Shown here: in pieces, positions 28,046-36,456 of the stretch | Numbering within the stretch: the stretch's first letter is position 1 | Layout: every line of letters starts with the position of its first letter | From: Spirosoma aerolatum | GTDB lineage: Bacteria > Bacteroidota > Bacteroidia > Cytophagales > Spirosomataceae | Assembly: GCF_002056795.1 (NCBI RefSeq) | Contig: NZ_CP020104.1 | Coordinates: 5,527,501-5,591,500 of the forward strand | Direction of reading: 5' to 3' | DNA: 64,000 nucleotides | Position numbers and translations under genes: made by a program | Notes under the pieces: generated by a model | Databases searched by the model: none | What the model was told of the DNA's origin: nothing | The model's input: only the letters and a program-made list of their open reading frames with translations

Positions 28046-31000
28046 ATGCCAACCACATTCAGCTTACATAACCCCGTTCCGGGCCTACATTGGTACGTGA
28101 GCAAGCCCTTTGGCACCGACCAGATTGCGGCCATTCGTGATCCCCAGGGCGGACAGACCATAAAACAACCGACTTCAATTCCGAGTCCGTTTGCCCGAAT
28201 GGACCTGGTGCGGTCGGCTTTCCTGAACCTGGCCCTTCATCCCGACCTTATGGGCACGGTGAACGATCAACGTATTGTATCGGATGCCCTCGACGTGGGC
28301 GAGTTGTTCTTCAACTACGACAAACTCAAAACCTATATCACCATTACCCCCTTCGACATCCGTACCGATCTGGAACGGCTGCGACAATCCGTCAATCAGG
28401 GACATAAGCGGCTGGGCGATGCGCTGAAACTGTTTCTGGATCAGGATGCTGCCGAATACAATTTTGGCGACATTCACCGTCTGTTTGTTCTCAATTATCG
28501 AGGGCGGGTTGTTGGCGGCACTTCCCCAAAAACCCTCTTTTTCAGCTCGGGAAACGATTTGAGTTGGGTGGATGTATCGATGGGTAATGATCGGCTGTTC
28601 GATGCGTCGGTTTGCCCGTTGTATCAGCGTGACATTGAATATCAGAAGTTCTGGTACGCCATCAAGCAGTTCATGCCCAACTTTCGCGACCGTTTCCGCG
28701 AAGTGGATGATTACCTCAACCGGAGTCGAGCGCTGTTGCAGCAACACAATCCGGCCTTATTCTACGAACACATTGAGTCGCACAATGGGCAGCCGTTGCT
28801 GACACGGGAGAAGTTCGAGCAGGATTTCGACGAACTGACCACCGGGCCGGGCGATATTGTTGAAGTATTGGGTTTCCCGCTCCGCAAGAAAAAGTCGGAT
28901 TCACGAGCCATTAGCCAGGTCAGTGATTTCATCATCCGTTCGGATAAATACGCCCGACTGAATCCGAACCTGCCCCGCCCGATGGCCCTGCAAAACCGCT
29001 TTTTCCGGCAGTTTACCTATGTGCCGCAAACACTCTGGAACTCTAATACGGTAGTACCTTACTATACGCGAGAATCCTGGCGCGAGAACCAGCGGCCCTT
29101 ACCAGGGCAGCCGGGAAACTACCCCTGGCTCACGGTCAGCGATCTGCTGGAACCCTATCTGATTCGTCTGCCCTTCCCCACCGACCGGGGCCGTTTTTTC
29201 GACGGCAATCTGCAAACACCGGCTACCGACAAGGGCTTTTTGCTGCCTCTAAAGAAGGACTTCTTCGATTTCTTCAATGTCGAAGATTTGCTGACGGGCC
29301 GCGTTCGACTCAAAATGACCCCGCAGGGTGGCGGCATCAACGTAACGCTCGATATTCCCGTTACAGCCCCTAGTCAACCCGGCAATCAGTTTATCACGTT
29401 CGAGCGGCTATACAATTCGACAGTTGGAGGAGCCAGCGCTCCCAACGAACCCACAAACGAAGGCATTATCGTCGAAAACTCATTCACGGTCAACATCTAT
29501 CCGTTTGTCCGTTCGGGTGCAGTCACTGTACCTGCCGATTACCGGGTTCAGTTGATCGAATCGGGCTTCGACAGCCAGAATCAGTATGAACTTACCTACT
29601 TCAGCGAACGGGCTAATTCTGAAGTGACGGTTGAGTCAAAACACCAGCGCACGGTTCGTCAGCAAAATACTGACGGATCGAGTGTGTATTATGTGCTTCG
29701 CGAAGAATTCGACTACCTACAAGCGCACATTCGGGGCGATGGGCGGGAAATGAAGGGGATTCTAATTCCGCGCTGGCAGCAATATAGCGGTGGCAGCAAG
29801 CAATTCGAATTTTCGGTCGATTTCGGAACGACGAACACGCACGTCGAGTATAAAGTGGATGGTGGCTCCCCTCGCCCGTTCGACGTGGCCGAACTGACGC
29901 CACAGGTCGCTACGCTAGTCAATCCGGCGCAATACAATCCGGCCCTGTTTGAATTGTTCCTGCTCTACGATCTGGAATTTGTACCGCCAACCATTGGCCC
30001 CGGCAAACCAGATAATTTCCCGACCCGAACGGCTATTGCCGAACCGATGAACCTGAGCTACAATCAGCAAACGCAGGCACTGGCCGACTTCAATATCCCG
30101 TTCTATGTGGAGCGTCAACCGGCGGGTTCCAACCGCATTACGACCAATCTGAAATGGGCGAAAAACAGCGATCAGACCGAACGACGCGTGGAAGCGTTTC
30201 TGGAAGAGTTGCTGATGCTCATCAAAAACAAGGTATTGACCGAGGGCGGGAATCTGGCCCAAACGACGGTGTATTGGTTCTTCCCGGCCAGTATGACACC
30301 GGGTCGGGTGAGTCAACTTCGGGCCGACTGGCAGACTCTGTACGACCGTTACATCGGCGGTGCCCCTGGCCGACTGCGTGAAGTATCGGAATCCGTAGCA
30401 CCGTTCTACTACTACAAGCAAAACCCAACCCTCAGTGCATCAGCCCGGCCCGTGATCAACGTCGACATTGGCGGTGGCACGTCGGATGTGGTGGTGTACG
30501 AACGCAATGAACCCAAGCTGCTGACCTCGTTCCGGTTTGCCGGAAATGCCATCTACGGCGATGCGTTCAGCGAGTACGGAGCCGCCAGTCATAACGGATT
30601 CATCCGCAAATACGCTGACCGGATTCAGACATTGCTGGATAGCCAAAGCCTGGGCAACCTCAGCGACAATAACCGTCGGATTCTGGATACGAATCGGTCA
30701 GAAGACATTATGGCGTTCTGGTTCTCAATCGAGAAGAGCAACGACGTAAAAGCCAAAAGTATGCTGTCGTTCAATGGGATGCTGGCGAAGGATGAAGACC
30801 TGAAAGTGGTATTCGTGCTGTTCTATACGGCATTGCTTTACCACATTGCCCGGTTGATGAAACACAAGGGCATTAACCTGCCGGGGGCGATCACCTTCAG
30901 CGGAACGGGCTCCAAACTGCTGACCATCATCAGTTCCGACGATCAAATGCTGGGTAAACTGGCGCGGGTTATTTTCGAGAAGGTATACGGTCAGCCGTAT

Positions 31001-31480
31001 GATACCAGTGGCCTGACGCTCTTCTACGAACGGAAAGGCCCGAAAGAGGTAACCTGCAAAGGGGCTCTGATGCAACCCGCCAACAACCGTCCGGTCGATA
31101 CAGAAGCGATTAGTTATGTGTATCCGGCTACGTTCAACGACCAGTACCCAGAGCTGACCTACGCCGATCTGCGCAAACCCGAAGTGATCGACTCACTTTT
31201 GAAAGAAACCAACGAGTTCATTGATTTCTTTTTCGCGATCAATCAGCAGTTTAGCTTCGTTCGGAACCTCAACGTTTCGGCCCGTTCGCTGGTCGTTGCT
31301 CAGCAGGAATTGCGGACGCATCTGGACACCTCGCTCATGGATGGTATTCAGCGGAAAGAGGGCGACCTGATGGCCGAATACAGCGGCATGACCGACGCAC
31401 TGGGCGCGCCTATCGAAGAAACGCTGTTTTTCTACCCACTGATCGGAGCAATCAATAAACTGGCAAATGCACTCGCGTAA
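28046..31480 (+). CDS. Large actin/Hsp70-fold ATPase (SrfB-like), cluster gene 4
   Basis: 1144 residues. The first 580 have no motif I recognise. The C-terminal half holds the actin/Hsp70 ATPase signatures in order: phosphate-1 VDFGTTNTHVEY (D592), phosphate-2 NVDIGGGTSDVVVYE (D807) and the adenosine-site-like FSGTGSKLL (about 951). Size and layout recall the 'virulence factor SrfB' family, large actin-fold proteins of unknown function, but I cannot confirm this. The protein should be cytoplasmic (no signal or membrane helix). Neighbouring a tubulin-like GTPase is rare and suggests paired cytomotive or scaffold roles. Confidence 0.82.
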   Translation: MPTTFSLHNPVPGLHWYVSKPFGTDQIAAIRDPQGGQTIKQPTSIPSPFARMDLVRSAFLNLALHPDLMGTVNDQRIVSDALDVGELFFNYDKLKTYITITPFDIRTDLERLRQSVNQGHKRLGDALKLFLDQDAAEYNFGDIHRLFVLNYRGRVVGGTSPKTLFFSSGNDLSWVDVSMGNDRLFDASVCPLYQRDIEYQKFWYAIKQFMPNFRDRFREVDDYLNRSRALLQQHNPALFYEHIESHNGQPLLTREKFEQDFDELTTGPGDIVEVLGFPLRKKKSDSRAISQVSDFIIRSDKYARLNPNLPRPMALQNRFFRQFTYVPQTLWNSNTVVPYYTRESWRENQRPLPGQPGNYPWLTVSDLLEPYLIRLPFPTDRGRFFDGNLQTPATDKGFLLPLKKDFFDFFNVEDLLTGRVRLKMTPQGGGINVTLDIPVTAPSQPGNQFITFERLYNSTVGGASAPNEPTNEGIIVENSFTVNIYPFVRSGAVTVPADYRVQLIESGFDSQNQYELTYFSERANSEVTVESKHQRTVRQQNTDGSSVYYVLREEFDYLQAHIRGDGREMKGILIPRWQQYSGGSKQFEFSVDFGTTNTHVEYKVDGGSPRPFDVAELTPQVATLVNPAQYNPALFELFLLYDLEFVPPTIGPGKPDNFPTRTAIAEPMNLSYNQQTQALADFNIPFYVERQPAGSNRITTNLKWAKNSDQTERRVEAFLEELLMLIKNKVLTEGGNLAQTTVYWFFPASMTPGRVSQLRADWQTLYDRYIGGAPGRLREVSESVAPFYYYKQNPTLSASARPVINVDIGGGTSDVVVYERNEPKLLTSFRFAGNAIYGDAFSEYGAASHNGFIRKYADRIQTLLDSQSLGNLSDNNRRILDTNRSEDIMAFWFSIEKSNDVKAKSMLSFNGMLAKDEDLKVVFVLFYTALLYHIARLMKHKGINLPGAITFSGTGSKLLTIISSDDQMLGKLARVIFEKVYGQPYDTSGLTLFYERKGPKEVTCKGALMQPANNRPVDTEAISYVYPATFNDQYPELTYADLRKPEVIDSLLKETNEFIDFFFAINQQFSFVRNLNVSARSLVVAQQELRTHLDTSLMDGIQRKEGDLMAEYSGMTDALGAPIEETLFFYPLIGAINKLANALA

Positions 31481-31493
31481 TGTTTGAAAGTTG

Positions 31494-31564
31494 TTACACA
31501 GCGTTCTACGGAGAGAAAATAGATTCACAGAGAATCTATTTTCTCTCCGTAGAACGCTGTGTAA
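31494..31564 (+). repeat. Perfect 33-bp inverted repeat between cluster genes 4 and 5
   Basis: Arms 31494-31526 and 31532-31564 are exact reverse complements with a 5-base loop. It begins 13 bases after the stop of gene 4 and ends 27 bases before the ATG of gene 5. It is the most perfect hairpin in the window. Confidence 0.95.
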
Positions 31565-31591
31565 TGCCAAATCGACAAGTCACAATCGTTT

Positions 31592-32941
31592 ATGCGAAAA
31601 CTATTTTTTTTCATACTGGGCCTAGTCACCACTTCAACCTTTGCCCAGACGGCCAATCAGGCGGCTGTTGATACCCTGACGAAGGAAGTAGCCAAAGCGG
31701 TATTTGGAAAAATAAGCCAGGATCCAGGGCAGACCAAAGCGCAGGAAATTTACGACCAGCTTATCGACTGTGGCGATGGCTGCGACCCGCAGACGGTTAT
31801 CCGGTCTGTAGGCGGATGGGATGCCGTGGGCGTAAAAATGCAGGAACTGAGTGAATTGAAAAACACGGCCAAATTCAACGCCATGTCGCCAGCCGAGGCT
31901 AATGACGCAATTCGGAAGCAATTGATTCAGTTTTATAGCCGTTACAAAAGTGATAACAACTACGGCAAGCCCTTAAGCCCCGCCGTTCAGCTAGGCATTA
32001 TTCAGAAGATCGATGCGTTGCTACCGCCCTCTGACGAATCGGCCGAACCAACGCCTACAGCCAATCCGGCCCCGGCTAATGAGCCGGCCGATCAGGTTGC
32101 TGAAGGTGACAGCGTCAATGTTGACCCGACGCTTTACCGCATGAGCCAGTTAGAGCGGCAACTGAAAGAGAAAGAAGAAAGTAACCTTTGGATGATGATA
32201 GTAACTGCATTAGGAGGTTTATTACTCGGCGGTGGAGCGGTATATCTCTTACTTTATCGGTCGGCCCAGGCCGAAATCAACGCATTGCAGGATGAAAACA
32301 ACCGCCTACGCAATGCTCTCGAAAACGCTCAACGGGCCAGGCCAGGCAATGACGTTAATACGGTCCGGTCGGCTGATCGTCAGAAAATAGCCCAATACGA
32401 TGCTATCGTCGCTGAACTGGGTGGCGAAAACCCATTAACGGCCATTCGACAACTGAAGCAACAGACCGTACGAAAAGCCGAAAATCGGCCCATAATGCGT
32501 ACTGGCGAGCCGCTGGTTGAACCCACTGTCAGTGTACCCGTCGAGCCGGAGCCCATGCAGGTACAGACGTCCCTGCCGCCACTGCCCCCGCTCGACCCGC
32601 TACCCTCACTGAACCGCTCAGAAGTTTTTTATTTCCCCCCACCCGATCCATCGGGTCAATTCGATCTGAGCCAGAAATCATCCGTACTCTCGCCCGAATC
32701 AGCCTATCGCTTCAGCGTGAACGCCGATAATCCGACCATGGCCACATTCCGATTTGAAGCCGATCCGGGCCGGGTTGCAAGGTTCATGACTTACCGGAAT
32801 TACATGATCGAACCCGCCTGCGACAGTGAGAATAGCTACAGTGCCAGCCATACCCGAATCACCATGCGCCGGGATGGGGAAGCGACCCTCGAAAATGGTG
32901 TCTGGCGGGTGAAAACAAAGGCGTTGATTCGCTACGAGTAA
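31592..32941 (+). CDS. Exported, membrane-anchored coiled-coil protein, cluster gene 5
   Basis: 449 residues. A signal peptide (ends TFAQ at 19) precedes a helical domain with DCGDGCDP (possible disulfide). A Pro/Ala/Glu-rich linker (about 150-170) leads to a membrane helix at 200-222 (MMIVTALGGLLLGGGAVYLL). Next come a short coiled coil (INALQDENNRLRNALENA), a Pro-rich stretch, and a C-terminal globular domain (about 345-449) of unknown family. With both a signal peptide and an internal helix, the C-terminal half should be cytoplasmic, where it could meet the two NTPases. No family recognised. Confidence 0.75.
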   Translation: MRKLFFFILGLVTTSTFAQTANQAAVDTLTKEVAKAVFGKISQDPGQTKAQEIYDQLIDCGDGCDPQTVIRSVGGWDAVGVKMQELSELKNTAKFNAMSPAEANDAIRKQLIQFYSRYKSDNNYGKPLSPAVQLGIIQKIDALLPPSDESAEPTPTANPAPANEPADQVAEGDSVNVDPTLYRMSQLERQLKEKEESNLWMMIVTALGGLLLGGGAVYLLLYRSAQAEINALQDENNRLRNALENAQRARPGNDVNTVRSADRQKIAQYDAIVAELGGENPLTAIRQLKQQTVRKAENRPIMRTGEPLVEPTVSVPVEPEPMQVQTSLPPLPPLDPLPSLNRSEVFYFPPPDPSGQFDLSQKSSVLSPESAYRFSVNADNPTMATFRFEADPGRVARFMTYRNYMIEPACDSENSYSASHTRITMRRDGEATLENGVWRVKTKALIRYE

Positions 32942-32968
32942 CCGGAGTTATTTGATCCAGCTTACACG

Positions 32969-34756
32969 TTATTTAACGATTTTCAGTTCGTCCACTTCAC
33001 GCCCGTCTTTATCATACACAGTGTAGGTCAACGTTTTGCCGTTGATCGTCATGTGTTGATAAAACGGGCCACTTTTATACCGAACCTGTGCGTAATCAGC
33101 GGCTGGCCAGACTTCATGCTCACTGGGTATCCCAATTGAAATAGTATAAATGGTTCCCTGTGCTGGTGAGGCAACCGGCTTTTCGGCAAACATGGGCTTT
33201 GTCCGCTGGTAATAGTGCACATGGCCGCTCATAACCATATCGACGTGATACTGATCAAATAACCGACACCACTCTCGACGAATATCCGCGTAGTCTTCTT
33301 CAAAATTATAGGGTGGGAAGTGGAAAAATGCGAATTTCCAGTCGGCTTTCGAACTAGCCAGTTGCGCTCGTATCCAGGCAGTTTGGGCCTCAATAGGCGC
33401 TGTGGCATCAATCATCAGAAAGAGCGCATTCTGGTAGGTAAAGGCGTAGGTTTGTTCAGCAGGTACTTCTTTATTGGCTGGACCATTTTTGGGCAGACTG
33501 AACATCTCCTGATACATCCAGGCCCCTAGTCCATCCTGGCTATCGTGGTTTCCGGGAATCGGCATCAGCGGCTTGTAATGAAAAATACCCCCCGAATGGT
33601 GCCACAGCTCATCCCATTCGTCCCGGTGCAATCCTGTACTGACCAGATCGCCAGCAATGGAGTAAAAAGCGATTTCTGGATGACTCTCCAGCGTTTTCCG
33701 GGCCATAGCTCCCCAATCTGGCGACTTATGGGTATCGCCAAACCAGATGAATGAAAAGCCATCCGCCGTTGCCGACTGTGTGCGAAAGGTGGCTGGCACT
33801 GACCAACTCCCTGTTTTCGAACCAACGCGATACCCATACGTTTTACCCGCTTTCAACCCGGAAAGTTGCGCTGTAAACCGATTAACGTACCGATCATTCT
33901 GTAACAGCCGATCTTCCATCAGAAAAGCCGTTGCTGGTTTCGACAGTGTATCCGTTGCCCCCGTTAGCCAGTATTGAACCCAGCCATCTTTAACCGAAGG
34001 AGCCGTTCGCCATTGAATAGCCTGCGTTGTAGCGGGGTCACCACTCCAGGTCAACAGGATTTGGTCGGGGCGCTCCTGGGAGGGAGAGACGGTTCTTCGA
34101 AACGCTCCTACCAGATGGGCTTCCCTCGCCCGACCACGAATCGTCTGAACCAGTATCTGTCCACGCAACGACTCCGGTACGTCGGTAAGCGTCAGATCGC
34201 TCCAGTCATGGTACGTAAACGCACCGACCCGCAGCGTATCGAGTGTTTGACTGGTTGGATAAACGTTCGTGATGGTCAACTTGTCACCCGGCTTTTGCGG
34301 CCCAACACTGATAAAGTATACCGGGCGGTGTTTGTCGAAGCCATTGATGCCAAGCCGGACCGTTCCGGGCTGAACAACCTTTTGCCACACCTCGTAGGTG
34401 TATTCTTCATTTTTTACGAGCAGAGCCGTTTTCCGAAAACCACGCTCTGTCAGCCAGAAGGGCACCACTTTCTGGTTCTGATCCCGCATCAACGAAATCA
34501 CGGCGGGTACGTCGACATCGAACGTCAGGTATTGGGTAGACAATACTTCCTTCTCCGATTCGGTCAGAAACTGAAGGATATAGCGATGGCTGATCGTATC
34601 CAGTTGTTCTGGTTTATGCGTTTCATAAAGCCGGGTAACTGCTTTATCCATAACCTCTTTAACGGATGTCGAGGTCGACTTCTGGTCGGTTTTACAAGCC
34701 CCCAAACCAGTACTAAGCCAAACGAGTATAGCGAAGCAAAGCCAACGAAAGTTCAT
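32969..34756 (-). CDS. Calcineurin-like metallophosphoesterase lipoprotein with FN3-like N-terminal domain
   Basis: 595 residues. The lipobox LGAC ends near residue 20. A purple-acid-phosphatase-type fibronectin-like domain lies at about 240-325 (GLKAGKTYGYRVG). The phosphoesterase domain has all signature blocks: WFGDTH, IAGDLVSTG, IPGNHDSQ, FAFFHFPPY and MSGHVHYYQR. It should hydrolyse phosphoesters at the outer membrane or in the periplasm. It converges with the NTPase cluster with only 27 bases between stops, which marks the cluster's right border. The substrate is unknown. Confidence 0.88.
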   Translation of the reverse strand: MNFRWLCFAILVWLSTGLGACKTDQKSTSTSVKEVMDKAVTRLYETHKPEQLDTISHRYILQFLTESEKEVLSTQYLTFDVDVPAVISLMRDQNQKVVPFWLTERGFRKTALLVKNEEYTYEVWQKVVQPGTVRLGINGFDKHRPVYFISVGPQKPGDKLTITNVYPTSQTLDTLRVGAFTYHDWSDLTLTDVPESLRGQILVQTIRGRAREAHLVGAFRRTVSPSQERPDQILLTWSGDPATTQAIQWRTAPSVKDGWVQYWLTGATDTLSKPATAFLMEDRLLQNDRYVNRFTAQLSGLKAGKTYGYRVGSKTGSWSVPATFRTQSATADGFSFIWFGDTHKSPDWGAMARKTLESHPEIAFYSIAGDLVSTGLHRDEWDELWHHSGGIFHYKPLMPIPGNHDSQDGLGAWMYQEMFSLPKNGPANKEVPAEQTYAFTYQNALFLMIDATAPIEAQTAWIRAQLASSKADWKFAFFHFPPYNFEEDYADIRREWCRLFDQYHVDMVMSGHVHYYQRTKPMFAEKPVASPAQGTIYTISIGIPSEHEVWPAADYAQVRYKSGPFYQHMTINGKTLTYTVYDKDGREVDELKIVK

Positions 34757-34766
34757 AAAATTAGTA

Positions 34767-34826
34767 CGTATCCATTCACGAATGGAGGATACGGCTGGGA
34801 AGTAGTTGTTGACTATACTACTTCCC
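34767..34826. repeat. Two adjacent short hairpins in a divergent promoter region
   Basis: A 7-bp inverted repeat (34767-34773 with 34787-34793) encloses a nested TCCATTC/GAATGGA pair, and is followed by a perfect 10-bp one (34797-34806 with 34817-34826). They sit just upstream of the phosphoesterase gene and could be operator or leader structure. Confidence 0.35.
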
Positions 34827-34969
34827 GACGCATAAGAAGTACTACAGAGACGGGGTTATTTTTCGTCGCATACAGGCTATGTAAAAAGTAGTTAGGGCTA
34901 ACTATTTTATGGAGAGTCGGCGGCCTGTAAAATTGCACGAAAATTAATGAACCATAATCCAGCCACGTT

Positions 34970-35386
34970 ATGAAGCGCCTATCCACCATCGTTTCTCTTC
35001 TTCTCGTCAGTTTCTTCTCGATCGTTTTTCTTAGTTGTCATCCAGATGAAGGAAACGGCGTGCCCGATAAGCCAGAGTCTGAATTAAAAGGAACGTATAA
35101 CGGCAATGCGACGAATAAAGCCAATAGTAGTGATCAAAAACCATTGAGTATGACCATTACCAGTACCGACAACCCAGTGGCTGGAACATACAACTTAAAT
35201 GGTACTTCTGGCAAACTAACGGGTTCTGTTCTGGGAATGATTTTGAGTATGACCTTTAAACCGGATGCCAGCGGTACTACTTATAATTTTTCGGGAACGT
35301 CGGATAACAATGCCAGTATAAGCGGTACCCTGACTGGCGTGGAGTCATCAACGACTGTGACGTATACGGTGTTGGTTAAAAAATAA
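34970..35386 (+). CDS. Small lipoprotein, beta-rich
   Basis: 138 residues. The lipobox LSC follows a strong hydrophobic stretch (cysteine near 24). The rest is Gly/Ser/Thr/Asn-rich and looks like a small lipocalin- or beta-barrel-like domain (LKGTYNGNAT, PVAGTYNLNGTSGKLTGSV). No family recognised. Divergent from the phosphoesterase gene and followed by a hairpin terminator. Confidence 0.75.
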   Translation: MKRLSTIVSLLLVSFFSIVFLSCHPDEGNGVPDKPESELKGTYNGNATNKANSSDQKPLSMTITSTDNPVAGTYNLNGTSGKLTGSVLGMILSMTFKPDASGTTYNFSGTSDNNASISGTLTGVESSTTVTYTVLVKK

Positions 35387-35417
35387 GGCAAACGTCTCTC
35401 CTGCTTTCCTGTTCGAT

Positions 35418-35469
35418 GTTTTTTGGTTATCTCCCTCGTGCCTGTTCGCGGAGGAGACAGCCAAAAAAC
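35418..35469 (+). terminator. Terminator hairpin after the small lipoprotein gene
   Basis: A 17-bp inverted repeat (35418-35434 with 35453-35469) with two mismatches and an 18-base loop, 32 bases after the stop codon. Confidence 0.7.
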
Positions 35470-35708
35470 AGGTGTATATACTTCCCGATCTGGCGTTCTT
35501 CAGCATTACCGCTTTTTTCAATCATTTAATAAATCTGATCATTATTGGCGTTTATATCGTTACAGTAACAGAGGTGTTTGAAAAACTGTATCACGCCAGG
35601 CATGAACACAGGCAAAAGCACAAACGACCTCATCCGGGTTCTGCGGACAATACGCACATCTAACCAACCGTTCTGGACACATCCAGACTTTTAGTTTGGC
35701 ACAACCGA

Positions 35709-36314
35709 ATGAGAAAATCAACTGTTAATCAACTAGCTACTCAGCTTCTGGCGGGTAGCTTAGTGCTGTTTCTGGCCATTTACCTATCGGCTTGCTCCGG
35801 CTGCTCCCGATCGGGCAGCCATCAACCACGCCGGGCCCGACATAACACAGCCGCTACCGAGCCAGCGAGCCCAACGGCACCAGCCTCCGTTACCGCTACC
35901 AAACCGACTCTGACACAGGTGGGTACAGGCCCTACCGAGGTGCCTATGGTAAAAGATAAAGGGGTATACAAGATTCAGGTACTGATCAATGGGCATCCCA
36001 TGAAATTTATTCTGGATACAGGTGCCAGCCTCATCTCCATATCCTCAACCGAAGCTGAGTTTATGACTAAACAGGGCACCATTTCGGAGGAAGACATCGT
36101 AGGGCACTCACGTTTTGAAGACGCCAATGGAGACATTTCACCCGGTGACATAATCCGGCTGAAATCGGTCCAGATTGGCGACCGGGTACTCGAAAATGTC
36201 AATGCCAATGTCGTTCGGAGCACGAAGGCTCCTCTGCTGCTGGGCCAGTCAGCCCTGTCGAAGTTTGGAAAAATTTCTGTGGATTATCGGCGGAATGTCG
36301 TGACGTTCGACTGA
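35709..36314 (+). CDS. Retropepsin-like aspartic protease lipoprotein
   Basis: 201 residues. A lipobox LSAC lies near residue 29. A Ala/Pro/Thr-rich linker (about 40-75) precedes a single-domain aspartic protease fold: FILDTGASLISIS with catalytic D103, a flap-like GHSRFEDANGD, and a closing hydrophobic-hydrophobic-Gly LLLGQSALSKF. Clan AA single-domain proteases act as dimers; bacterial periplasmic members are mostly uncharacterised. The gene may share a transcript with the Ig/WG protein that follows after about 140 bases. Confidence 0.85.
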   Translation: MRKSTVNQLATQLLAGSLVLFLAIYLSACSGCSRSGSHQPRRARHNTAATEPASPTAPASVTATKPTLTQVGTGPTEVPMVKDKGVYKIQVLINGHPMKFILDTGASLISISSTEAEFMTKQGTISEEDIVGHSRFEDANGDISPGDIIRLKSVQIGDRVLENVNANVVRSTKAPLLLGQSALSKFGKISVDYRRNVVTFD

Positions 36315-36456
36315 TTTTTGTTGTTTGTAAAACAAGTTTTCAGAAATTGTCAGGTACTGGTATCAATCGGTTGTCAGAAATCGTTACAGATTATCCGGTA
36401 GCTTTTGACAATATCTGATAACCTGTTGGCCCTACTTGACAAAAATCCCTCCACAA

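Noticed and set aside
28046..31480. Actin-fold protein as a DnaK-type chaperone
   Set aside because: No substrate-binding domain, a 580-residue extra N-terminal part, and no DnaJ or GrpE nearby; the ATPase motifs alone are shared.
25778..31564. Inverted repeats as ends of insertion sequences or MITEs
   Set aside because: No transposase, no target-site duplication, and the arms of the different repeats do not match each other; each is confined to one gap.
24259..32941. The cluster as a phage-defence island
   Set aside because: No nuclease, helicase, TIR, toxin or integrase gene lies nearby; nothing in the sequence points to immunity.
35472..35663. 63-codon ATG frame with a hydrophobic segment after the small lipoprotein
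   Set aside because: Its start lies right behind the terminator hairpin, there is no family match, and the tail is low-complexity. Probably chance; kept out of the gene list.
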